Made by a program: the position numbers and the translations under genes. The notes beneath the pieces were generated by a model. That model was given only the letters and a program-made list of their open reading frames with translations, was not told where the DNA came from and ran no database searches. Below, piece by piece: positions 49,912 to 57,027 of a DNA stretch of 64,000 nucleotides (positions are counted from its first letter, which is position 1; the number at the start of each line of letters is the position of its first letter). Origin of the DNA: Avibacterium avium (lineage in GTDB: Bacteria > Pseudomonadota > Gammaproteobacteria > Enterobacterales > Pasteurellaceae); the NCBI RefSeq assembly GCF_900454535.1, contig NZ_UGSP01000001.1:865501-929500 (forward strand). Direction: 5' to 3'.

Positions 49912-50129
49912 TGTGTTTTCTCCCGTCTTCCTTGCCATTTTTTACAGTAGCTTTTCCGCGTATAACACCACTCACGCTGTTTAAATGTCAGTGCTAACTT
50001 TTCTGCATTCGCCCATAATTCAGTTGCTCTGGCATAATTGCCCGAACGTTCCACCTCAGCAGCGGTTTCTGCTGCTTCGTGATAGGCTTCTTCTAGCACA
50101 CTACGCTCGACTCTCGGTCTTCGGCTCAT
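49908..50129 (-). CDS. Small phage protein
   Basis: 73 aa, basic, with an ANTAR-like Ala/Glu-rich helix (EEAYHEAAETAAEVERSGNY) and a cluster of aromatic and Lys residues near the end (REWCYTRKSYCKKWQ). The family resembles ANR-type phage proteins of early Mu-like operons; I am not certain. It is coupled by ATGA to gam upstream and to the 52-aa gene downstream. Confidence 0.6.
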   Translation of the reverse strand: MSRRPRVERSVLEEAYHEAAETAAEVERSGNYARATELWANAEKLALTFKQREWCYTRKSYCKKWQGRREKTQ

Positions 50130-50650
50130 TTTCGCACCTCTTCATCATTGGGCTTGATTACAAACTCTTCCACGCCCTCGCGAATGGTTACACCTGAAAT
50201 TGAGCGTGCAATATCCGGCTCAGCAAGCATTGCTTCTTTATTGAGTTCTTCTTTGGTGCGAATAAAGCGGAACAGCCCCAAATTGCGTAGGCTTTCCAAA
50301 ATGCCGTCAATCCCTTTGGCAACCACTGCAGGCGGTTTAGCACGCCATTGCACCTCGCCGGTGGTAAAGTACGCCGTTTTTTGCTTGCCACCGTTGGTGA
50401 GTTCCAAACGGCGACTTTCACAATACGCCTGCACTGCCTTTTGCAAGGGCTTCACTTGCTCTTTAAGAGCGGTTAGTTGAGCCGTATATTTCTCATCAAT
50501 CGCCGCTTTCTCATCTGCTTGCAGGGTGGAAAGTCGCACCTGCTCGCGTTCCAAATCACCAATTTGCTTAATCGCCAACGCCACTTCATCTTGGGTTTGC
50601 AGGGCGATTGACTGCACTTCGCTTTTTACTCGGGTTGCTCGTTTAGCCAT
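50126..50650 (-). CDS. gam: Host-nuclease inhibitor Gam (Mu Gam family)
   Basis: 174 aa. Mu Gam binds double-stranded DNA ends as a Ku-like dimer, protecting phage DNA from RecBCD and Exo V. The long N-terminal helix (LALIKQIGDLEREQVRLST-type), KQKTAYFTTGEVQWRAKPPAV and FRFIRTKEELNKEAMLAEP are family landmarks. It overlaps the upstream lipoprotein gene by 8 bp and the downstream gene by 4 bp. Confidence 0.85.
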   Translation of the reverse strand: MAKRATRVKSEVQSIALQTQDEVALAIKQIGDLEREQVRLSTLQADEKAAIDEKYTAQLTALKEQVKPLQKAVQAYCESRRLELTNGGKQKTAYFTTGEVQWRAKPPAVVAKGIDGILESLRNLGLFRFIRTKEELNKEAMLAEPDIARSISGVTIREGVEEFVIKPNDEEVRK

Positions 50651-50846
50651 TATTTGTTACTCCTTTTTTGCAAGTGTAAGGATAAAAATCCGCGTTAATT
50701 TTTGGGGTAAGGTTGCCGTTAGGTGAGCGGAGATACACAACGCCATCAATACAAAGCTCGGCGTAACTCCAAGTGTGCTTTTGCACCATTCCATCATCAC
50801 AGCCCGCCAACAAAAGTGCGGTAAAAATTAAGGTCGTTTTTCTCAT
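50643..50846 (-). CDS. Small phage lipoprotein
   Basis: 67 aa with a clear lipobox, LIFTALLLAGC, acceptor cysteine at about residue 16. The mature part has two further cysteines in a short domain (CIDGVVYLRSPNGNL, YTCKKG). A lipoprotein in an early operon could act in superinfection exclusion; that is inference from its localisation. It lies between B and gam. Confidence 0.65.
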   Translation of the reverse strand: MRKTTLIFTALLLAGCDDGMVQKHTWSYAELCIDGVVYLRSPNGNLTPKINADFYPYTCKKGVTNNG

Positions 50847-50854
50847 ACAGCCCC

Positions 50855-52027
50855 CTAAACCTGCATCACCACATCGCCATTCACTTTCGGCACACCTAAA
50901 CTTTCTGCTAAGTTCATCGCCGCCGTCAGCAAATTATTTACCGCAAGCGGATAAAGCAGGCTCTGCGTGGTTTTGTTTCGCCCCACCGCTGTTAAGCGTT
51001 GTCGCACCGCCAAAAACGCGTCTTCTTCAAAAATATCGCTGAGTTTTTTGCCCACTTTAGCCAAGCGGAACGCTACATAGTTTTCCAATTCTGCATCGAG
51101 CGGCGCAAGTTCCACCACTTCGCAACGTTGCACCACTTCACGCACTTCCGTGTTGCGTTCAGACAGCTTCAGCTTCAATTCCGGCTGACCGATTAACACA
51201 ATGGAAATCAGCTTTTTGAACCCATCTTCCAACTCAAAAAAGCGTTTCAAGTGTTTCAAAGTCGGAATCGGCAACGAGTGGGCTTCTTCAATAATCAGCA
51301 CGTTGGAGTAGCCTGATTTACAGCTTTCTTTCAACACATTGTGCAACTGGCGAAAGCGAGCTTCAGGCGAACGCTTTACACTTTGCAATGGCGCAAGGGT
51401 GGAAATAATCGCTTCGGCAATGTGGGCAGCTTTTAGCGTTTTGCCCTTAATGTCGTTGTCTTCCATTGCGATGATGTAAGGCTCAATCACTGCAATCGGC
51501 GCGTTTTCGGCACGAATGCGATCAATCAAATCACGGCGTAGGGTCGATTTGCCCGCACCGCTTTCGCCCACCACCGCCATAAAGCCGCCGTGCTTGGCGG
51601 TTTGATAGAGCGACTCACGCACATAACGAATATCAGACGTGGCGAAAACTTCATCAGCCGAGCGAATATCGGCGGAAAAAGGGTCAATCGGTAATAAAAA
51701 ATGTTTCTTAGTGGCTGGAAATAAAGCCTGTTTTGCGAGTAACATAATCTCGTCCTTAATTTCTTGTTTGGTTTTAAGGGCGGAAGCGGCAGGCTCGGTC
51801 GCCAAACTTTCCCCTGCTGCTTCCTTTCTTAATAGCGTTGCAAGCGGTTGAGTTACCCCAATTTTTTGCAAAGCCGCTATTAAACTCTTCTCAAATGCCG
51901 CCCAATCTCTCACTCGTTGATCGTGATTGACCAACTGGGAAATGGTCGCAGGCGACACATTCATCATCTGTGCCAACTGTCGCAGGCTCACGCCCTTATC
52001 AATCAGCACCTGTTTTAGTTTCAGCAT
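50855..52027 (-). CDS. Transposition ATPase B (MuB-like AAA+)
   Basis: 390 aa. An N-terminal Cro/CI-type HTH (VSLRQLAQMMNVSPATISQLV, about 13-34) precedes an AAA+ domain with Walker A GESGAGKST (144-152) and Walker B NVLIIEEAHSLP. MuB-type proteins select target DNA, confer target immunity and stimulate the transposase. It follows gene A across a 60-bp gap that carries a hairpin. Confidence 0.88.
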   Translation of the reverse strand: MLKLKQVLIDKGVSLRQLAQMMNVSPATISQLVNHDQRVRDWAAFEKSLIAALQKIGVTQPLATLLRKEAAGESLATEPAASALKTKQEIKDEIMLLAKQALFPATKKHFLLPIDPFSADIRSADEVFATSDIRYVRESLYQTAKHGGFMAVVGESGAGKSTLRRDLIDRIRAENAPIAVIEPYIIAMEDNDIKGKTLKAAHIAEAIISTLAPLQSVKRSPEARFRQLHNVLKESCKSGYSNVLIIEEAHSLPIPTLKHLKRFFELEDGFKKLISIVLIGQPELKLKLSERNTEVREVVQRCEVVELAPLDAELENYVAFRLAKVGKKLSDIFEEDAFLAVRQRLTAVGRNKTTQSLLYPLAVNNLLTAAMNLAESLGVPKVNGDVVMQV

Positions 52028-52068
52028 AAAATGCTCCGTTCATCATAATCCTTACCTTTACGCGTAGA

Positions 52069-52084
52069 GTGGGCTTTAGCCCAC
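52069..52084. repeat. Small palindrome between A and B genes
   Basis: GTGGGCTTTAGCCCAC is an inverted repeat with a 2-nt centre, immediately after the transposase gene. It resembles short dispersed palindromes common in bacterial intergenic DNA and may tune B relative to A. Confidence 0.5.
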
Positions 52085-52087
52085 CAT

Positions 52088-53908
52088 TTAGGCCGCCAAC
52101 AACCGCAAATTTGAGCGTGTTGGCGAAGGTTGAACAAACTCCGCCTTGAACTCATCAAAGCCCAAGCCCAACAATCGTTCGGCTTCCACCTGCGGCACAC
52201 CTTGCGGATATTTGCCGTTCACCCATTGATAGCATTCACCATTCCACAACTCGCCCCAGCGAGCTTTGCCGTTTTTGGCAAATTCCACCACCGACATCGG
52301 CTTTTGCTCCACCCGTCGGGCGTTGGTAGTGAGTTCGTGTTCTTGTCCGTTTTTCGGTAAGAACCACATAAGCTGATTCTCATCAAGATGTTTGTAAGGG
52401 TCGATTTCGCCATTAAATAACGGCACATTGGCTTTCTTCGCACGTTTCAACTCATGTTCGGTGGCCACACCATAAGCCAGTTGCTCCGCCTGCTCCTTAT
52501 TGGTTTCAAAGGCGGTTTTACTGTGCGCTTTGTATTCTTCGCCAATTATCGCCGCATCCACACGGAAACCGTATTCATTCACTTCAATCGGCTCAAGTAC
52601 CACCCAGTAAGGCTTCAGCATCGCCTTACCCGTTTCATCAAGCAAATGTTCAAAACATTGCACTTGCACACATTCAGGGCGGTAAGGGTTTTTGCCCACC
52701 GTGATTTTCTCACCCACTCGAACATCAGGCACATCACGCACATCATAACGGCGGTTCTCAAAGCTGATTTCCAACTTATCGGTAACCAATCGCTCGCTTA
52801 ATGCGGTGATCATCAATTCCTGACAAATCTCACGGCTAGGGGGCAAGATTAAATCTTTCGTGTGAATTTTCTGCCACGCCCCATAGCGTGTCATACCGTG
52901 TCGGCTGTGAATGGCTTTACCGTTGAAATAGCGCATCCATTGGTGGGCAAGCTGGTTCAGTTCCGCCAAACCACTCACATTCATAAACCGCAGCCCGCTT
53001 TCAAATTGCCGTTCCACAATATCGTTGCCTTTCTCCACTTGCCCTTTGGCTCGGGCGTTGTGGGCTTTCGGCACTTCAATTTTTACATCCAACTGGTTCA
53101 GTAAGTGCGTGAACATTTGCGAGGTATTGGCAGAACCGCGGTCGAACATCAAAATTTTCGGCACACCGAAAAACGGCTCGGCAGGGCTTTCTTTCTTCTG
53201 AATGGCGTTGATAAAGGTTTCCGAAATGTTCTCTGCCGTTTCGCCGCCATACACATATTCCACATAAATCACCCCGCTGGCGTGGTCGGTGATCACATAT
53301 CGCCACACCCGTTGCGGTTCCACCTTCGCCACATTCGCAGGCTTGTTTTTGTAGAACTGTTCCGCTTCCATTACGCATAGCCCATTGCCTTTGCCTGTTT
53401 CTTTCAAGTAATACAGCACACACAAAGACGGGTCGATTTGCCACACGTGGTTCGGGTGTCGGCTTTGCAACTGCACCACAGGAGCGGGGCGTAACAGTTG
53501 GTCGGGGTGCAAATTGGCGTTGCGTAACGCCCGCTCCACCGAACTTGCCGAATAAGGGCGAACTTCGCCTGTTTTCTCGTCCACAAACTCCGCTTTCACT
53601 TTGTTGTTGGCGCGTAATATGTCCAAAATCCGCTCCAGCGTTGCCATGGTTTTGCCGTTTTTGCGCCGTAGGTGTAACCACGCCGCACTAATCAATTTCA
53701 GCTCGTTTGCTTCCATTTGATGTTTCCCCTTATCGCACCGCACTTTGCGACCACTTGCCGGTCGAAACGGTTTAAGCTGCCGAAGAAAAGTCGCACGGCT
53801 TAAGCCTGTTTTTGTGCAACCTTCTTCAATAATTTTTTCCTTCTCGCCAAAGCCTGCCTTCTCCACACGCTCGGCATATTGGGCGAGAACGCTCGGTAGT
53901 ATTGCCAT
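52088..53908 (-). CDS. Phage DDE transposase A (MuA/BcepMu TnpA-like)
   Basis: 606 aa. N-terminal HTH DNA-binding segments (about 1-130) are followed by an integrase core with Asp159 (WQIDPS), Asp256 (MFDRGSAN) and Glu292 (GQVEKGND), a DD35E spacing. A C-terminal beta-barrel and B-interaction region follow. It performs replicative transposition of the phage and integration. It starts 9 bp after the coiled-coil gene. The chain is intact. Confidence 0.92.
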   Translation of the reverse strand: MAILPSVLAQYAERVEKAGFGEKEKIIEEGCTKTGLSRATFLRQLKPFRPASGRKVRCDKGKHQMEANELKLISAAWLHLRRKNGKTMATLERILDILRANNKVKAEFVDEKTGEVRPYSASSVERALRNANLHPDQLLRPAPVVQLQSRHPNHVWQIDPSLCVLYYLKETGKGNGLCVMEAEQFYKNKPANVAKVEPQRVWRYVITDHASGVIYVEYVYGGETAENISETFINAIQKKESPAEPFFGVPKILMFDRGSANTSQMFTHLLNQLDVKIEVPKAHNARAKGQVEKGNDIVERQFESGLRFMNVSGLAELNQLAHQWMRYFNGKAIHSRHGMTRYGAWQKIHTKDLILPPSREICQELMITALSERLVTDKLEISFENRRYDVRDVPDVRVGEKITVGKNPYRPECVQVQCFEHLLDETGKAMLKPYWVVLEPIEVNEYGFRVDAAIIGEEYKAHSKTAFETNKEQAEQLAYGVATEHELKRAKKANVPLFNGEIDPYKHLDENQLMWFLPKNGQEHELTTNARRVEQKPMSVVEFAKNGKARWGELWNGECYQWVNGKYPQGVPQVEAERLLGLGFDEFKAEFVQPSPTRSNLRLLAA

Positions 53909-53917
53909 TGCATTTCC

Positions 53918-54898
53918 TTAACCCACCACTTCAGCATCTTGAATGTGGGCATCTTGCTCAATCTCGTCCAAAATGCTCGTTACACTTTCATCTAGCTTGC
54001 CGTCAGGCTGATAATCTTCTCGCGCCCACTCAGGCAAGGCTTCACCGCTTGGCGTATCGTCTAAGCCAAAGCGTTCTTTCAGCTCCGACAAAATCAACTG
54101 ATACTCCGCCAACACCCCACTCATAAACTGCTTATGATCAATACCTGTTTCAGCTTGATGAGCCCCTAATGCCTCAAACGCCTGAAACACCTGCCCACGC
54201 AAAATAGCTTCCGCCTTGTAAGAAATCGCGGTTACTTCTTCTCGCAATGCACTGCCACGTTGGTCGGGCGTTTGGGTTTCAATCAACAAACTTTTCTTCG
54301 CCAACTCCTTATCCAGTTTGTTTAAACGTTCGTCCTTATTAGCAATCACTTTCGCCTGCGCGTCATAGTTCGCTTTCACGCTTTCCAACTGTTTGGTAAG
54401 GCTTTCTTTCTCCTTAGCGTGCTTCACGCTCAATTCTTCGATTTTCTCAATCAAATCTTCCTTGTCGGTGGTTTCCGAATAATCCGCATCCACAATCTCC
54501 GCTCGGGCTTCTTCAGGCAGCTGGCGAAGTTTTCGCATTTCGCGGTAGCCTAAGCCTAGGCGTTGGCTGGTTTCTAGGAAGTCTTCGCCGAGAACAGCTA
54601 AGTTTTGCAAATCAAGATCAATCTTTTGACGGCTAAATCCGCAAGCTGTGCAGTAATCTTCCCAACTGCTAACCGTTAGCACTTTTCCTTCACTATCAAC
54701 ATAGCTCAAACCCTTGTATTTCTTAGAGTTCTTGATTTCATTCAACACTTTCAAACTGCTAACCGTTAGCAGTTTTTCCACAAAATTAAAGGCTTTTAAC
54801 ATACCCATCGCTTCATGAGCTTCTGCCATATCTTGTGTCATTGCCTGTGCAGCCATTATCACCGCATCTTGTTGTTCACTTAATCTTAAATCTGTCAT
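53918..54898 (-). CDS. Phage early coiled-coil protein with HTH-like N-terminus
   Basis: 326 aa. Residues about 85-130 (GFSRQKIDLDLQNLAVLGED, GYREMRKLRQLP) look like a DNA-binding helical domain. Residues about 150-215 are a charged coiled coil, and the tail is acidic. I do not recognise a named family, though proteins like this precede the transposase in related phages. Its coding DNA carries two copies of an operator-like palindrome 90 bp apart (both encode LTVSS). AGGAG precedes the ATG. Confidence 0.7.
   Translation of the reverse strand: MTDLRLSEQQDAVIMAAQAMTQDMAEAHEAMGMLKAFNFVEKLLTVSSLKVLNEIKNSKKYKGLSYVDSEGKVLTVSSWEDYCTACGFSRQKIDLDLQNLAVLGEDFLETSQRLGLGYREMRKLRQLPEEARAEIVDADYSETTDKEDLIEKIEELSVKHAKEKESLTKQLESVKANYDAQAKVIANKDERLNKLDKELAKKSLLIETQTPDQRGSALREEVTAISYKAEAILRGQVFQAFEALGAHQAETGIDHKQFMSGVLAEYQLILSELKERFGLDDTPSGEALPEWAREDYQPDGKLDESVTSILDEIEQDAHIQDAEVVG
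54664..54771. repeat. Duplicated palindrome inside a phage early gene
   Basis: AACTGCTAACCGTTAGCA occurs at 54664-54681 and 54754-54771, exactly 90 bp apart. Each is centred on GCTAAC-C-GTTAGC; in the second copy the dyad extends to 10-bp arms. Candidate binding site pair. Confidence 0.7.
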
Positions 54899-54907
54899 CT
54901 GTTACTC

Positions 54908-55207
54908 CTAAAAACCGCCTGTTGCCACACGGTGTCGCATTTCATTAAATCGTTCGTTTACCGCCTGCATATCCTGCTCATAACACACCGCAAGGTTGAG
55001 CAGGGCAAAGCTGAGCGTCCAGTTACCTGTGGGAAGTTTGCGCAAAAAGCCTTCACTTTCTAAAATCGCGGTGGCGCGTGTGATGTTCACAGGCGTTTCA
55101 TCAATGGCTTCGCACAAATCTTTATTGCTTAAGCCGTCCATCGTTCGCCCCTTCAGGGCTTTTAAAATCCGCAAGGCACGTTGTGTGCTGTTGGTTTTTT
55201 CGCTCAT
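54908..55207 (-). CDS. IclR-type winged-helix regulator (phage)
   Basis: 99 aa. The N-terminal wHTH matches the IclR pattern (TQRALRILKALKGRTMDGLSNKDLCEAIDE, TPVNITRATAILESEGFLRK), read in short segments; there is no effector domain. It may act as the Ner-like negative regulator of early transcription; that is inferred from its position. The ATG at 55207 follows CAGGAGAAACC; the frame is open further upstream but without a ribosome binding site. Confidence 0.75.
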   Translation of the reverse strand: MSEKTNSTQRALRILKALKGRTMDGLSNKDLCEAIDETPVNITRATAILESEGFLRKLPTGNWTLSFALLNLAVCYEQDMQAVNERFNEMRHRVATGGF

Positions 55208-55353
55208 TTGGTTTCTCCTGCTGTGTTTGTTCGCATAAAGTGCGGTATGTTTTCCGCCTGTTTTTGTTGCTCGCACGCAACGAGCTGTTTGTAACCTTTG
55301 CTGTTCCAGTATTTTTTCAAATACCATAAGCAGAATTTTTCTAACATTTTCAT
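55204..55353 (-). CDS. Small phage early protein
   Basis: 49 aa beginning MKMLEKFCLWYLKKYWNSKG, basic and aromatic-rich. The ATG at 55353 follows AGGGAGAAAAAACC, and the stop overlaps the IclR-type gene by ATGA. The N-terminal stretch may be a membrane-binding amphipathic helix. Function unknown. Confidence 0.55.
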   Translation of the reverse strand: MKMLEKFCLWYLKKYWNSKGYKQLVACEQQKQAENIPHFMRTNTAGETK

Positions 55354-55410
55354 TGGTTTTTTCTCCCTGTGGTATCCTATTGGCTCTCTCAACTGCCAAA
55401 AGGAAACCCT

Positions 55411-55698
55411 ATGACGGTAATTAAATTGCCGATAAAAAGGCTCACCGAACTCGAACAACGAGTGAATGAACTAGAAATTCACGTTCAAAATCTCGATACA
55501 GAAAATCGGCTTTATCAATCTATTCTGGCTTCGCTGATTTCCATCTTGCCCAATAATGAACGCCAAGCGTGGATTAAAGATTTTGAGACGCTTTACGAAC
55601 TCGGCTTGGACGATGTGGAAAACGCATTGCCAACTCCCCAAAAACGGAATAACAGATCCGTTTATCTTGACCAACTACTATCTCTTTTGGATAAGTAG
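55411..55698 (+). CDS. Small coiled-coil protein on the opposite strand
   Basis: 95 aa beginning MTVIKLPIKRLTELEQRVNE. A heptad-like coiled coil covers about residues 10-40 (LEIHVQNLDTENRLYQ), followed by a helical region. AAGGAAA lies 5-6 nt before the ATG. It runs against the leftward early genes, so its expression would be antisense to them. It may be a lysogeny-associated gene or a regulator. No family recognised. Confidence 0.6.
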   Translation: MTVIKLPIKRLTELEQRVNELEIHVQNLDTENRLYQSILASLISILPNNERQAWIKDFETLYELGLDDVENALPTPQKRNNRSVYLDQLLSLLDK

Positions 55699-55756
55699 CT
55701 TTCTTTTCTTCAACAGACAGGCTGTTAGGCTTGTCTGATTTCTTTTCTTTCTGCAT
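55574..55756 (-). CDS. Possible small early gene overlapping the opposite-strand gene
   Basis: 60 aa, Lys-rich N-terminus (MQKEKKSDKPNSLSVEEKKA). A strong AGGAG lies 6 nt before the ATG, directly after the hairpin cluster, which is unlikely for a random frame. However, 125 bp overlap the 95-aa gene on the other strand, and only one of the two may be translated at a time. No domain recognised. Confidence 0.4.
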   Translation of the reverse strand: MQKEKKSDKPNSLSVEEKKATYPKEIVVGQDKRICYSVFGELAMRFPHRPSRVRKASQNL

Positions 55757-55794
55757 AAAATCTCCTATTGTTTATTTAATAAAGAGCGGTCGAC

Positions 55795-55868
55795 AAAAAG
55801 TATACTTTTTGAATGTCGGCTTTGCCGACAGCCCCAACGGGGCGAACAATCGAACTTGCTTCGATTGT
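55795..55868. repeat. Four consecutive perfect stem-loops
   Basis: In order from 55868 leftward: ACAATCGAA / TTCGATTGT (55846-55868, 5-nt loop), GCCCC / GGGGC (55831-55843), TGTCGGC / GCCGACA (55814-55830), and the perfect 16-bp palindrome AAAAAGTATACTTTTT (55795-55810). They lie in the untranslated leader between two leftward early genes, just downstream of a boxA. Confidence 0.85.
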
Positions 55869-55896
55869 GAGTATCTTTTCGCTGTTTTTTCTAAAT

Positions 55897-55908
55897 TGTT
55901 AAAGAGCA
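55897..55908 (-). promoter_or_regulatory. rRNA-type boxA antitermination signal in the early operon
   Basis: Read leftward the sequence is TGCTCTTTAACA, identical to the boxA of enterobacterial rRNA leaders, followed by ATTTAG. It lies 12 bp after the stop of the 107-aa early gene, and the first stem-loop begins about 28 nt further on. BoxA RNA binds NusB/NusE. A second boxA-like GCTCTTTA occurs at 55780-55787, after the hairpins. Confidence 0.7.
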
Positions 55909-55920
55909 GGTTGCGTGTAT

Positions 55921-56244
55921 TTAAGCCGCCGCTTGGTGGTCGGGGTCAGGCTTTAAGCCCAACAACACCGCCGTTTTATGAGCTTCGCCCCAAGTGCCTT
56001 TCAGCTGTCCGCGAAGTAAGTCGGAAATCGCTTGCTGATCCACACCAAAGTGCCTTGCCCATTCGCTACGATTAATCCCATGTCGTAAAAAATAGGCTCT
56101 TGCACTTTCTCGTGTTTGCGGATAGGGTAAGGGGTGAAATACCTTTCGTGAACCATTACGAGGAGGGATGTCTTTTTTAGGAATAAAAACAGTTAAACCA
56201 CCAAAATTGTGTTCTTTAGTGCATCTATAATTGATAAAAATCAT
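55921..56244 (-). CDS. Phage DNA-binding protein, second gp16-like copy
   Basis: 107 aa. The C-terminal 60 residues (ARAYFLRHGINRSEWARHFG, VDQQAISDLLRGQLKG, AHKTAVLLGLK) parallel the upstream 63-aa gp16-family protein: an HTH followed by a G-x-AHKxAV-x-LGLK tail. The N-terminal 45 residues are extra. AAGGAGG precedes the start. It is likely a transcription or transposition accessory factor. The boxA lies just after its stop. Confidence 0.7.
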   Translation of the reverse strand: MIFINYRCTKEHNFGGLTVFIPKKDIPPRNGSRKVFHPLPYPQTRESARAYFLRHGINRSEWARHFGVDQQAISDLLRGQLKGTWGEAHKTAVLLGLKPDPDHQAAA

Positions 56245-56259
56245 ACTATCCTCCTTAAG

Positions 56260-56451
56260 TTAAGCCGCCGCTTTTAAGCCGAGCTTCACGGCAATTTCGT
56301 GTCCGATACCACGTTTGGCTTTAATCGTGCCATTCAATACGCGGTAAACATACAATCGGTCATAACCATGTTCTCTTGCCCAATCAGCGAAAGATTCGCC
56401 ACGGGCTTCAAACTCGCTTTTCACCTGTTCAGGCGTTTTAACATTCAGCAT
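56260..56451 (-). CDS. BcepMu gp16-family phage DNA-binding protein
   Basis: 63 aa, beginning MLNVKTPEQVKSEFEARGES with ADWAREHGYDRLYVYRVLNG (HTH) and ending IAVKLGLKAAA. This is the compact one-domain family found at the head of BcepMu-like early operons; the name is from memory of that family. AGGAG precedes the ATG. It is the first gene leftward of the control region. Confidence 0.75.
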   Translation of the reverse strand: MLNVKTPEQVKSEFEARGESFADWAREHGYDRLYVYRVLNGTIKAKRGIGHEIAVKLGLKAAA

Positions 56452-56500
56452 TTTTTTCTCCTGTTGTGGTATAATTGATAAACAATCAATAAATCATTTC

Positions 56501-56531
56501 TTACATTTGTAAGATTATATTACATTTGTAA
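56501..56531. promoter_or_regulatory. Tandem phage repressor operators
   Basis: TTACATTTGTAA, a perfect palindrome, occurs at 56501-56512 and 56520-56531, centres 19 bp apart. They lie between the repressor gene and the leftward early genes, and cover the spacer and start region of the early promoter. Confidence 0.75.
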
Positions 56532-56540
56532 TGTTTTCAA
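56514..56540 (-). promoter_or_regulatory. Leftward early promoter (putative)
   Basis: On the minus strand TTGAAA (56540-56535) and TATAAT (56519-56514) are separated by 15 nt, shorter than ideal. One operator fills the spacer and the other covers the expected start near 56507. A rightward TATAAT at 56470-56475 could serve the repressor. Confidence 0.5.
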
Positions 56541-56550
56541 GGGGAAATTT

Positions 56551-57027
56551 ATGGATTCTTTCAAAGGAAAACTTATTCGCTTAAAAAATGAACTAAATGT
56601 GGAAACAGATAAGGAAGTTGCAGAGTATTTGGAAATGACCAATAACGCATTCACAGTGAGAAAAAGTCGAAATAGCTTCCCTGAAAAAGAGCTTTTTGCC
56701 CTAAAAGCCAAACGCCCAGAATTAAACCTTGATATGGATTACATATTGCTCGGTCATCGCCGTGAAACTTATGAAGCAATGGAAAAAGAAGCGTTAAAAG
56801 ATATGCCAAAGCCGGATTTTTCAGACAAAACAGGCTTATTAGTGCAGTTATTTATGCAATGTGATGATCAAGGGCGTGCAGCGATTTTAAGTGTGGCACA
56901 AACAATGGCGGCAATAGCAAAAACGACGCAAAGCAATCACGCTACCAAAATGCACATCGACAACGTAGAACAACAAAACAACATCGAACACCTTGAAGGT
57001 GGTATTCATTTTAAGAAAGGGAAATAA
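56551..57027 (+). CDS. Phage CI-type repressor
   Basis: 158 aa. Residues about 3-65 match the CI-repressor HTH family (KLIRLKNELNVETDKEVAEY, LEMTNNAFTVRKSRNSFPEK, LDMDYILLGHR). The middle part is helical, and the tail ends with HIDNVEQQNNIEHLEGG. No LexA-type protease domain is seen, so induction would not be by self-cleavage. AAGGGG precedes the ATG. It should bind the tandem operators upstream and keep the early promoter silent. The next gene starts directly after its stop. Confidence 0.82.
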   Translation: MDSFKGKLIRLKNELNVETDKEVAEYLEMTNNAFTVRKSRNSFPEKELFALKAKRPELNLDMDYILLGHRRETYEAMEKEALKDMPKPDFSDKTGLLVQLFMQCDDQGRAAILSVAQTMAAIAKTTQSNHATKMHIDNVEQQNNIEHLEGGIHFKKGK

